A stretch of DNA of 64,000 nucleotides, from contig NC_014666.1 in NCBI RefSeq assembly GCF_000166135.1, forward strand, positions 8,184,001-8,248,000. The letters run 5' to 3'. Below the pieces are notes generated by a model that searched no databases, was not told where the DNA came from, and worked only from the letters and a program-made list of their open reading frames with translations. The DNA comes from Pseudofrankia inefficax. Its GTDB lineage: Bacteria > Actinomycetota > Actinomycetes > Frankiales > Frankiaceae. Below are positions 15,435 through 23,457 of the stretch, piece after piece (position 1 is the stretch's first letter; every line of letters starts with the position of its first letter). The translations under genes and the position numbers were made by a program.

Positions 15435-18011
15435 TCAGAGCTGGTCGACGGCGGTGACGGTGAGAGCGGCGGCGCCGATCTCGTCGGACTCGGCGAGGTC
15501 GACCTCGGCGCTGATACCCCAGTCGTGGTCACCGGCCGGATCGTCGAAGATCTGGCGGAGCAGCCAGGTACCGGGCTGGGTCGCCGTGTCGACGATGAGC
15601 ATCTTCGGGCCGCGGGCGTCCGCGCCGGTCCCGATCTCGTCATGCTCGTCGAAGTACGGCGCGAGGGCGTCCTCCCAGGCGTCGCCGTTCCAACCAGCCC
15701 CGCCGTCGAGGTCCCCGAGCTCGTCCCACCGGCGCAGCGCCGCGAGCTCGACCCGCCGGAACAGCGCGTTCCGCACGAGCACCCGGAAAGCCCGGACGTT
15801 CCTGGTAACGGCCGGCGGCTTGTCGCTGAGCCGGTCGCCATGCTCGATCGCGGCGGCCTCGGCCAGGTTGGCCGCGCTTGGGTTACGCAGGCGCTCCCAC
15901 TCGTCGAGCAGGCTGGAGTCGACCTGACGAACCAGCTCGCCGAGCCATTCGATCAGATCGGACAGTTCCTCGGTCCGGGCCGTGTCGGGCACGGTCTGGC
16001 GCAGCGCCTTATAGGCGTCGGCCAGATAGCGCAGCAGAAGCCCTTCCGAGCGGGCCAGGCCGTAGAAGCTGATGTACTCGGCGAACGTCATCGCCCGCTC
16101 GTACATGTCCCGGACCACCGACTTCGGCGCCAGCTCGTAGTCGTCGACCCAGGGCGCGCCGTGCCGGTAGATCTCCAGTGCGGCGGTCAGCAGCTCGTCG
16201 AGCGGCTTCGGATGGGTGACCTCCTGCAGCGCCTCCATCCGGTCGTCGTAGTCCAGGCCTTCGGCCTTCATCGCCGCGACCGCCTCGCCGCGCGCCTTGA
16301 ACTGCTGCGCCGACAGCACCTGCCGAGGGTTGTCCAGGATCGACTCGATGACGGACAGAACGTCGAGCGGATAGTCCGGCGCCTCCCGGTCGAGCAGGTC
16401 GAGCGCGCCGAGCGCGAACGGTGACAGCGGCTGGTTCAGCGCGAAGTCGAACTGCAGGTCACCGGTGAGCCGGATCGTGCGCCCGGTGGCGTCCGGCTGC
16501 TCGAGCTTCTCCACGACGCCGGCTGCGAGCAGTGCACGGTAGATCGCGATGGCCCGGCGGATGTGCCTGCGCCGCGCGGCCAGGTCCTCGTCGTTGTCGG
16601 TGAGCAGATGACGCATCGCGGTGAACGCGTCGCCCGGCCGGGAGATGACGTTCAGCAGCATCGAGTGGGTGACGACGAAATGCGAGGTCAGCGGCTCGGG
16701 CTCGGCGGCGATGAGCCGGTCGTAGGTCGGCTGCCCCCAGCCGACCTGGCCCTCGGGCGGCTTCCGGCGGACGACCTTGCGCCGCTTCTTCGGGTCGTCG
16801 CCGGCCTTCGCCAGCGCCTTCTCGTTCTCGATGACGTGCTCGGGCGCCTGCACGACGACGTAACCGGCGGTGTCGTACCCGGCCCGACCGGCCCGCCCGG
16901 CGATCTGGTGGAACTCCCTGGCGGTGAGGATGCGGTTCCTGGTCCCGTCGTACTTCGACAGCGACGTGAACATGACCGTGCGGATCGGCACGTTGATGCC
17001 GACGCCCAGCGTGTCCGTTCCGCAGATGACTTTCAGCAGCCCCGCCTGGGCGAGGACCTCGACGAGCCGTCGGTATTTCGGCAGCATCCCGGCGTGGTGC
17101 ACGCCGATCCCATGGCGCACGAGCCGGGAGAGGGTCTTACCGAACCCGGAGCTGAAGCGGAAGCCGCCGATCGCCGTCGCGATCTGGTCCTTCTCCGCCT
17201 TCGTCGCGACGTTGATGCTGGTCAGCGCCTGGGCACGTTCCAGCGCCGAGGCCTGGGTGAAGTGCACGATGTAGACCGGCGCCTGGTGCGTGGAGAGCAG
17301 TTCCTCGATGGTCTCCTGCAGCGACGTCATGACGTACTGGAAATAGAGCGGCACCGGCCGGTCGGCGGAGCGCACGACCGCGGTCGGATGGCCGGTCCGG
17401 CGGGTCAGGTCGCGTTCGAACCGGGTGACGTCGCCGAGCGTCGCCGACATCAGGACGAACTGGGCCTGTGGCAGCTCGATGAGCGGCACCTGCCAGGCCC
17501 AGCCGCGGCCCGGGTCGGCATAGAAATGGAACTCGTCCATCACGACCTGGCCGACATCGGCGTCGGCACCCTCGCGCAGCGCCAGGTTGGCGAGGATCTC
17601 CGCCGTGCAGCAGATGATGGGTGCCTGCTCGTTGACGCCCGCGTCGCCGGTGATCATGCCGACGCTCTCGGCGCCGAATATCTCGATGAGCGAGAAGAAC
17701 TTCTCCGAGACGAGTGCCTTGATCGGCGCGGTGTAGTAGGTGCGACGACCGGTCGCGAGCGCGGCGAAGTGCGCGCCGGCGGCCACCATGCTCTTGCCCG
17801 ACCCGGTCGGGGTGGCCAGGATGACGTTCGCCCCGGAGACGATCTCGATGAGCGCCTCCTGCTGGTGCGGATAGAGGGACAGCCCTCGGTCGCGCGCCCA
17901 CTCCTCGAAAGTCGCGTAGATCGCGTCCTCGCCAAGCGGATCCAGGCGTGCGGCGGGCAGCCCGCCCGGGGGCAGGGCGTCAACGAGGTCGGTGGTGGCA
18001 GGAAGCGTCAT
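15435..18011 (-). CDS. DEAD/DEAH-box (SKI2-like) helicase with DUF3516
   Basis: An 858-residue superfamily 2 helicase. Walker A is ATPTGSGKS at 66-74 and the Walker B motif is VMDEFHFY near residue 163. LMSATLG is motif III, and the second RecA domain has GVGINVPIRT and QIAGRAGRAGYD (motif VI). The C-terminal roughly 400 residues match the helical DUF3516 region of actinobacterial proteins. Substrates of this family are not well defined; RNA or DNA remodelling is likely. The ATG at 18011 follows GGAAG and is preferred to the open upstream extension to 18098. Confidence 0.9.
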   Translation of the reverse strand: MTLPATTDLVDALPPGGLPAARLDPLGEDAIYATFEEWARDRGLSLYPHQQEALIEIVSGANVILATPTGSGKSMVAAGAHFAALATGRRTYYTAPIKALVSEKFFSLIEIFGAESVGMITGDAGVNEQAPIICCTAEILANLALREGADADVGQVVMDEFHFYADPGRGWAWQVPLIELPQAQFVLMSATLGDVTRFERDLTRRTGHPTAVVRSADRPVPLYFQYVMTSLQETIEELLSTHQAPVYIVHFTQASALERAQALTSINVATKAEKDQIATAIGGFRFSSGFGKTLSRLVRHGIGVHHAGMLPKYRRLVEVLAQAGLLKVICGTDTLGVGINVPIRTVMFTSLSKYDGTRNRILTAREFHQIAGRAGRAGYDTAGYVVVQAPEHVIENEKALAKAGDDPKKRRKVVRRKPPEGQVGWGQPTYDRLIAAEPEPLTSHFVVTHSMLLNVISRPGDAFTAMRHLLTDNDEDLAARRRHIRRAIAIYRALLAAGVVEKLEQPDATGRTIRLTGDLQFDFALNQPLSPFALGALDLLDREAPDYPLDVLSVIESILDNPRQVLSAQQFKARGEAVAAMKAEGLDYDDRMEALQEVTHPKPLDELLTAALEIYRHGAPWVDDYELAPKSVVRDMYERAMTFAEYISFYGLARSEGLLLRYLADAYKALRQTVPDTARTEELSDLIEWLGELVRQVDSSLLDEWERLRNPSAANLAEAAAIEHGDRLSDKPPAVTRNVRAFRVLVRNALFRRVELAALRRWDELGDLDGGAGWNGDAWEDALAPYFDEHDEIGTGADARGPKMLIVDTATQPGTWLLRQIFDDPAGDHDWGISAEVDLAESDEIGAAALTVTAVDQL

Positions 18012-18257
18012 GGTGCTTCCGATCGTGCCTGACAATTCGGCCGGCCGCCCAGTGCCACTCACAACCGGGCCTCTCGCTACCAGCACAACTACGTCCAACC
18101 AACCAACACGCTGTTACCAAATCGTTCCAGCGTGGTGACCTACGGCGACCATATTTCGCCAGATGGCGCGTCGGATGTCCGTCTTGGGATGGTCATATCG
18201 GGCGCATCGGCCGTATGGTAAGCGGATCACATCGCCAAAGGCGGCTTGGGGCGTGGA

Positions 18258-19040
18258 ATGCTCAGGGTGCTGATCTATTGCGTTCTCTTCGCGCTCGTTC
18301 CGGTGGTCGCCTGGCTCACCGCCCGGCGGGTGTCGACGTTCGAGCGGCGACTGGTCGCTGCCGTAATGGTGGTCGTCCCGACGGGGCTCATCGTGTTCGT
18401 GATGGTGATGACCAGCCACGGTAAGGGAGCGACCGCGGCGCTCAGCGCCGAGGACGCGCCGAACTCCACGGCGAGCTGGAGCATTGGTCCACTGTTGGAG
18501 CTCGACACCGCTCCCGCAGCGGTAACGCCCACCGCCGATGCGGGCGTCGCCCCGCCGCCAGCCACAGCCGGCGCTCGTCCGCCGGCCTTGGGCGGTCGCC
18601 CGGACGCGAAGTCGGAGAAGCAGCCCGGCTCGACGAGTCCCCTGGCTCCCGGCTTCGCGCCGGTCGTGCCGGTGGAACCGGTTGGCGTGATCCTCCCGCC
18701 GGTCACGATCCCGTCGAGCGCTGGTCCCAGGACGCTTCCGCCGGTGACCGTGCCAGTGATCACCACGCCGCCGCGCCCGTCACCGCCGGCCGGGCCGACG
18801 ACGACACCGCCGGTCATCGAGCCGACGACGCCCGTCATCACGCCGCCGCGCACCACACCGCCGGTCACGACAAGCGCGGCACCGGCTCCGACGACACAGC
18901 CGCCGGTCACCACCGAACCGCCGGTCACCGAACCGACGAGCGCCGCGCCGACGATCGTGACCGATCCGGTGACCACCGGGCTGTCCGACCTGCTGAGCGC
19001 CTCCGCGTTCCTCTCCGCGACGGCCTCTCAGTCGGCGTAG
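18258..19040 (+). CDS. Membrane protein with Pro/Thr-rich extracytoplasmic tail
   Basis: A 260-residue protein of unknown function. Two N-terminal hydrophobic helices (about residues 3-20 and 30-50) are followed by a long tail dominated by Pro, Thr, Val and Ala with recurrent TPPV and TEPPVTEP motifs. Such tails often span the cell wall or are glycosylated. There is no catalytic domain. The ATG at 18258 follows a G-rich sequence 3-8 nt upstream. Divergent from the helicase. Confidence 0.7.
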   Translation: MLRVLIYCVLFALVPVVAWLTARRVSTFERRLVAAVMVVVPTGLIVFVMVMTSHGKGATAALSAEDAPNSTASWSIGPLLELDTAPAAVTPTADAGVAPPPATAGARPPALGGRPDAKSEKQPGSTSPLAPGFAPVVPVEPVGVILPPVTIPSSAGPRTLPPVTVPVITTPPRPSPPAGPTTTPPVIEPTTPVITPPRTTPPVTTSAAPAPTTQPPVTTEPPVTEPTSAAPTIVTDPVTTGLSDLLSASAFLSATASQSA

Positions 19041-19072
19041 CGCCGCGCCTCAGTCGGCGTAGCGCCGCGCCC
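19029..19072. repeat. 22-bp direct repeat at a gene end
   Basis: Tcagtcggcgtagcgccgcgcc occurs twice in tandem. The first copy supplies the last codons and TAG stop of the Pro/Thr-rich protein; the second lies in the intergenic region, suggesting a recent duplication of the 3' end. Confidence 0.8.
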
Positions 19073-19102
19073 GACAAGGGGCCGCCCGCTCCGCGCCTTG
19101 AT

Positions 19103-19179
19103 CATGATCGTCGGCTTGGCCCTCGAGTGGTTGCGGCCAGGCCCGATTCACGACCGCCCGAGGGCGAAAACGGCGATCA
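19103..19179. repeat. Interspersed palindromic repeat, copy A
   Basis: Left arm gatcgtcggcttggccctcg and right arm cgagggcgaaaacggcgatc are about 20-nt imperfect inverted repeats enclosing about 35 variable bases. The same arms recur at 21026-21102 and 56152-56228, always intergenic, so this is a REP/BIME-like family or a repeated terminator. Confidence 0.75.
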
Positions 19180-19441
19180 CCGCGCCGGGCCGACCGTCGC
19201 GGGCGCTGCGCTAGCCGCTGCGGGGCTGCCGGACCGGCCGGGATTCTCCCGCTGCGCGCGCCGGTTGAGGCGAACAGATCGCCGACGCCGGTGGACGCGG
19301 ATTCAGCTTCATAACGGACAGTCAAGATCTCAACCAGAAGTCCACTACCAGGACACGGACACGACACAAAGCAGTCGCTTGACTTCGCTGCGCTCTCACC
19401 TGCCGCTACTGTTGCCACCTCATGTGACTCGGGGGGGCGCA

Positions 19442-20119
19442 ATGCGAAACATGCGGGCGATCGACGGACGAACGGACATCAGGCTCGCTGAGGCGTCGGC
19501 GTTAGGACGACCGCGCCGGCACGTGGTGGCCGGCGCGTGGTTGGCCGCTCCTTTGGCGGTCCTGGTGCTGGGCCTGGCCGGATGCTCGTCTCACACCGGT
19601 GACGACGCGTCGGGCTCGGCTCAGGTCGAGGCCAGCGCCGTTGGCCTGGTGGCCCCGGAGACGTCGGATCCGGCGACATCCGAGCCCTCCCTCGGCGATA
19701 CGCCTTTGGGACTCGACGTCGCCGCCGACCCACCGCCCGTCGCGCCCACGTCCGCTATTCCGCCGACGACGAAGGCGGCCCAGGCGGCGCCAGCGCAAAC
19801 GGCGCCAACTCGGGCGGCCGCCGCCGCGGTGGCGGCTCCGCACACGTCGCAGGCCCCGCCGCCACCGCCAGCCCAGGCTGCCCCGCCGCCGCAGAACCAG
19901 GCGCCCGCACCAGCACCGCCGGCGACAACGGCTCCGCCGCCGGCGAACTGTGACCCCGCCTACCCGGACAACTGCCTGCACGACGGCATTGGCGACTACG
20001 ACTGCGCGGGCGGCTCCGGTAACGGTCCCAACTACGTAAGTGGCCCGATCCGCGTGTTGCCCCCGGACCCCTTCGGTCTCGACGGCGACGGCGACGGGAT
20101 CGGCTGTCAGTCCTCCTGA
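19442..20119 (+). CDS. Lipoprotein with Pro-rich linker and Excalibur-like C-terminus
   Basis: A 225-residue exported protein. The hydrophobic segment ends in the lipobox LAGC near residue 42, so it should be lipidated at that Cys. A long Ala/Pro/Thr linker follows, with runs such as APAPPATTAPPP. The C-terminal roughly 55 residues (NCDPAYPDNCLHDG, YDC, VLPPDPFGLDGDGDGIGC) end in DxDxDGxxC, the signature of the calcium-binding Excalibur domain. The ATG at 19442 sits after a G-rich run. It is likely a surface lipoprotein; its partner is unknown. Confidence 0.8.
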   Translation: MRNMRAIDGRTDIRLAEASALGRPRRHVVAGAWLAAPLAVLVLGLAGCSSHTGDDASGSAQVEASAVGLVAPETSDPATSEPSLGDTPLGLDVAADPPPVAPTSAIPPTTKAAQAAPAQTAPTRAAAAAVAAPHTSQAPPPPPAQAAPPPQNQAPAPAPPATTAPPPANCDPAYPDNCLHDGIGDYDCAGGSGNGPNYVSGPIRVLPPDPFGLDGDGDGIGCQSS

Positions 20120-20327
20120 CCGAGCGGCGAGCCGGCCGCACCAGCTCTCGCACGGGGGTGGTGGGGCCGGCCAGGCCGTCGCGGCCGTGCCGCACGGCGT
20201 TCCACGGATGCGCAGCGCTGTTCCACGGGCGTGCCGCGCGGCGGTTCCTCGGGCGTAGCGCGAAGCGCGGACACTTTGGCGCTGGCCTGGAGCAGGCCGG
20301 CGCCGGTCCGACCCGGATGATGAGGAC

Positions 20328-20987
20328 ATGCCGGTGGCCTGGTGGGTGGCGTTCGCCGCGGTCGGGATGGTGGTCCTGGCAGCGTGTGCCGTCGAGCTCA
20401 CGCACTGGACCGCGTCCCGCCGGCATTTCCCCGACCCACCAGCGAAGACCGGCGCCGACGACCAGACCGAGGTCATCGTGGTCTTAGGCTGCCCGACTCG
20501 CCACAACGGCAACGTAAGCGCCAACCAGCAGTGGCGGACCAAGATCGCAGTTCGCTCCCGGCGGCGCCGCACGGACAGCCTGCTGGTCTTCACCGGGGCA
20601 GCGACGCTGGGCGCCGCAGTTGCCGAAGCGGACACGATGGCTGGTTATGCGCGTTCCGCCCTCGGGGTCGCCGAGGAGCTGATCGTGTCCGAAGCCAGCT
20701 CGCGCTCCACCCGAGAGAACCTCGCCTTCTCCACCCCACAGCTGGAGCAGGCGACCGTCATCAGGATCGCGTCGAACCCGCTGCACGCCGCCCGGGCCCG
20801 CCGCTACCTACGCCAGAGCCGCCCCGACCTGTTCGCCCGCCTCGCGCGAACCCGCGACTACCGCCCGTTCGAACACCCCTGGCTCAAGCTCAACTCGGCC
20901 TTCTACGAACTAGGCCGCCCCATCCTGCGCCGCCAGTTCCCCAAACTCCGCGACCGCTTCCAAGGCCGCACCCGCCCGAAGCCCTAG
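20328..20987 (+). CDS. DUF218 (YdcF/SanA-like) membrane-anchored protein
   Basis: A 219-residue protein with one N-terminal membrane helix (AWWVAFAAVGMVVLAACAV) and a DUF218 domain. VIVVLGCP is the first strand, ADTMAGYA and the RSTRENLAF segment are the conserved middle part, and VIRIASNPLHAARARRYL is the typical late motif. The family includes SanA, YdcF and ElyC, linked to envelope integrity, but no reaction is established. A GTG at 20334 is an alternative start with better spacing to GAGG. Confidence 0.75.
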   Translation: MPVAWWVAFAAVGMVVLAACAVELTHWTASRRHFPDPPAKTGADDQTEVIVVLGCPTRHNGNVSANQQWRTKIAVRSRRRRTDSLLVFTGAATLGAAVAEADTMAGYARSALGVAEELIVSEASSRSTRENLAFSTPQLEQATVIRIASNPLHAARARRYLRQSRPDLFARLARTRDYRPFEHPWLKLNSAFYELGRPILRRQFPKLRDRFQGRTRPKP

Positions 20988-21025
20988 CTCCGCCTCCGCT
21001 TAGGTGCGCTCGTTCCGACGTCCCC

Positions 21026-21102
21026 ATGATCACCGTTTCGGCCCTCTGAGGGTCGTTGCCGGGTCTGTTTCGTAGCCAGGAGAGGGCGAAAACGCCGATC
21101 AA
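21026..21102. repeat. Interspersed palindromic repeat, copy B
   Basis: Arms gatcaccgtttcggccctct and agagggcgaaaacgccgatc are imperfect inverted repeats, homologous to copies A (19103) and C (56152). It lies between the DUF218 gene and the thymidylate-kinase-like gene, both on the + strand. Confidence 0.75.
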
Positions 21103-21320
21103 CGGGACGGGCGGACCTCGGCGGCGACAGCGCCAAGGTCCGCCCGCCCGGCCAGCGCCCCGCCGCCGTCAGATTGGCATCCGCCCACCGCGACGACACC
21201 GCGAAAGACCGCCTGGGCCATCGTCCGCTCGCCGCGTCACCGGGGCCCGGCCACCCGATCATGATCCGTAGCCGGCACCACCGGGGCGAACGGGCTCAAC
21301 GAAGCGGTTTACGGTCGGGT

Positions 21321-22031
21321 ATGCGCGCTCGACCGAGAATGATCGTGCTTGTCGGCGTCGACGGGGCCGGCAAGTCGACCGCGGCACGACGACTCGCCAA
21401 CGAACTGACGGCCTCGGGCACCCCCGCGCGCTACTTCGAGAACGCTGGCGGCCGGCCGATCATCGACGCCCTCGCACACCGCCTCGGCCGCCGCGACGGC
21501 CGCCATCTCCTGGGAAACCGCGGCTACCTCGGCGTCGAGGTCACCATCCGCTGGCTCGCGATCACCCGCGCCGTGACCCTCTCGACGCTCACCCGCCGAG
21601 TAGCCGTCATGGACCGCTACACCTACTGCCAATACGCCATCATGCGAGCCCGAGGCGACAGCCGCCCGACTCGCAGACCGACCGACGACCAGGACCTCTG
21701 GGAGGCTATCGATACGAGTGGCGGTCACGGGCGAGGCTTCAACCGCAGTGACCCACAGACCGGTGGACACGCCGAACGGCTGGTCCGCCTCTTGTACGCC
21801 CCATTTCCCAAGCCGGACGCCACCTTCTACCTGGCGGTTCCGCCCGAGAAGGCAGCCCGCCGCGTCCAGGCTCGCGGCCGCGACGTCGAGGACCCCATCT
21901 ACCTAGCCGCCTTCGCCGCGGCCTACCACACTCTTCCCGAGTTCCCGGGGTTCACAGTGATCGACGCATCCGGCAACGCCGAAGAGCTCCTCGCCACCAT
22001 CCAATCCCACCGATGCCCGTTGAACGACTGA
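21321..22031 (+). CDS. Thymidylate-kinase-like P-loop protein
   Basis: A 236-residue P-loop kinase. Walker A is VGVDGAGKST at about residues 11-20, MDRYTYCQY (about 96) matches the DRY/DRF motif of dTMP kinases, and the lid region contains RRVQARGRDVED. It is longer and more divergent than housekeeping Tmk, so a paralogue with another (deoxy)nucleotide or unknown substrate is likely. The ATG at 21321 has no strong ribosome-binding site. It lies at the left edge of the defence island, 90 bp before the DGQHR gene and on the same strand. Confidence 0.7.
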   Translation: MRARPRMIVLVGVDGAGKSTAARRLANELTASGTPARYFENAGGRPIIDALAHRLGRRDGRHLLGNRGYLGVEVTIRWLAITRAVTLSTLTRRVAVMDRYTYCQYAIMRARGDSRPTRRPTDDQDLWEAIDTSGGHGRGFNRSDPQTGGHAERLVRLLYAPFPKPDATFYLAVPPEKAARRVQARGRDVEDPIYLAAFAAAYHTLPEFPGFTVIDASGNAEELLATIQSHRCPLND

Positions 22032-22121
22032 TTCCACTTAAAGGGTGTCGTAGGTGGATGAGACGATTAGAGGCAAGCGTGCGACGTTCCAACGGGACGC
22101 GTGTGGTCGGAGGGGGCAGAC

Positions 22122-23354
22122 ATGATCCAGATCGAGGGCGACAGGGTGAGTGGGCGTCGGAGGGAAACGACGTTCCTAGCTCAGCGGTCCTACCAGGGTG
22201 GTCGTATCGTATATACGATACGCGTTCCACTGACCACGCTCGATCTAATCCTGCCGTTGCCGGATCCCGACCAGCCGATCGCCGACAATCGCAGGGTCGA
22301 TCCCCGACACGCTAAGGCGTTCGGCGACTACATCAAGGCGAAGCAGAGTTGGGTGGCACCGACCTTGCTCACCCGCGACAACGGCGGCTGCCGGTTCGTG
22401 GAGGTCCCCGACACCGACGGGCAGATCGGCTACCTGACGATCCCGTGGGCGACCGGAGCGATCTCGCCGCTGACTAACGTCGACGGTCAGCATCGCATCC
22501 TCGGCATCCATTTGATCATAAGGGCGCTGGGCGAGGAGGTCCAGAAGATCGACCGCGAGATCGGTCGGACCACTCGCGCTGATCGGATCGCCAACTTCGA
22601 GGTGGCGCGGGACAAGCTCACCGCCGACCTCAAGCGCCTCGAGAACGAGTCCGTAGGGGTCGACATTTACCTCGAACCGAGCAACGTCCTGGCCAGACAG
22701 ATGTTCGTGGACGTGGCGGACAACGCAAAGGGCATCTCCAGCGCGCTGAGGGCCCGCTTCGACAGCAGCAAGGTCGCGAACCGGATCCTCGACCCGGTGA
22801 TCGGCCACGCCCTACTCAAGGACAAGATCGACCTCGAGCAGGACAGGATGACGGGCAGGAACCCGAACCTCATGGGCGCCAAGCACGTCGCGGACCTCAT
22901 CCGCGGGGTCGCCGTCGGCGTCGGGGGACGGATGGGCAGGCAGCAGGAGCAGGATCTGGCCGACGAGGTACTGGTCGAACGTGTCCACGGATTCCTGAAC
23001 TGCCTCGCAGACGGGTTCGCGGATCTGTCGGCTATCGCAGAGGGCGCCCTCAAGCCGGTTGACCTGCGGGCGCAGTCGCTGCTCGGCTCGGTCGGCATGC
23101 TGCGAGTTCTGGCCGGCGTCTACCACGAGCTGCTCGAGACCGAGGAAGCGTCGGACGAGGAGATCATCGCCTTCTTCAGCAACCTGGATCCCCACATGAA
23201 CGCGCCCGCTTCCGGCAGCGGCATCTGGCTTAGCACCGTCGCCCGGGCGGACTTCGAACCCAACGGCGCTTCGCTGATCATGCGTACCCAGAACCTTGTG
23301 CACCTGGCCAAGGTCGTTACCGGTTGGTACCGCACTCCGCCAAACATCCTCTGA
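22122..23354 (+). CDS. DGQHR-domain protein (DndB-like)
   Basis: A 410-residue protein with the diagnostic DGQHR motif at residues 121-125 within TNVDGQHRILGIH. DNRRVDPRHAKAFGDYI (about 55-71) fits the N-terminal part of the DndB/DGQHR family. DndB regulates DNA phosphorothioation genes; other DGQHR proteins sit in mobile or defence loci. No dndACDE genes are present, so a sulfur-modification role is not supported. The ATG at 22122 follows GGAGGGGG. The gene converges on the Z1/MORC operon, separated only by a terminator. The coding region includes a perfect 20-bp palindrome (codons 28-34). Confidence 0.85.
   Translation: MIQIEGDRVSGRRRETTFLAQRSYQGGRIVYTIRVPLTTLDLILPLPDPDQPIADNRRVDPRHAKAFGDYIKAKQSWVAPTLLTRDNGGCRFVEVPDTDGQIGYLTIPWATGAISPLTNVDGQHRILGIHLIIRALGEEVQKIDREIGRTTRADRIANFEVARDKLTADLKRLENESVGVDIYLEPSNVLARQMFVDVADNAKGISSALRARFDSSKVANRILDPVIGHALLKDKIDLEQDRMTGRNPNLMGAKHVADLIRGVAVGVGGRMGRQQEQDLADEVLVERVHGFLNCLADGFADLSAIAEGALKPVDLRAQSLLGSVGMLRVLAGVYHELLETEEASDEEIIAFFSNLDPHMNAPASGSGIWLSTVARADFEPNGASLIMRTQNLVHLAKVVTGWYRTPPNIL
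22203..22222. promoter_or_regulatory. Perfect 20-bp palindrome, operator candidate
   Basis: The sequence cgtatcgtatatacgatacg reads identically on both strands, is conspicuously AT-rich for this genome, and lies 80 bp inside the DGQHR gene. It looks like a dimeric regulator site or a protein-binding mark. Confidence 0.45.
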
Positions 23355-23364
23355 TTCTGAGTAC

Positions 23365-23406
23365 CCGACGGCTGTCCCCCGCAACCGCGCGGGGGACAGC
23401 CGTCGG
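23365..23406. terminator. Bidirectional 18-bp-stem terminator
   Basis: Ccgacggctgtcccccgc pairs perfectly with gcgggggacagccgtcgg around a 6-nt loop. It lies 11 bp after the DGQHR stop and 52 bp past the end of the convergent Z1 gene, so it can serve both transcripts. Confidence 0.85.
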
Positions 23407-23457
23407 AAGCCGCCTATACCGCGTTCGACCGACAGCTCTCAGCAGGCAATGATGCTG

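Noticed and set aside
16563-18032. Long open frame on the + strand opposite the helicase
   Set aside because: Antisense shadow of a high-GC gene; the helicase motifs on the minus strand are unambiguous.
22122-23354. DNA phosphorothioation (Dnd) system
   Set aside because: Only a DGQHR/DndB-like protein is present; no dndA, C, D or E homologue is seen.
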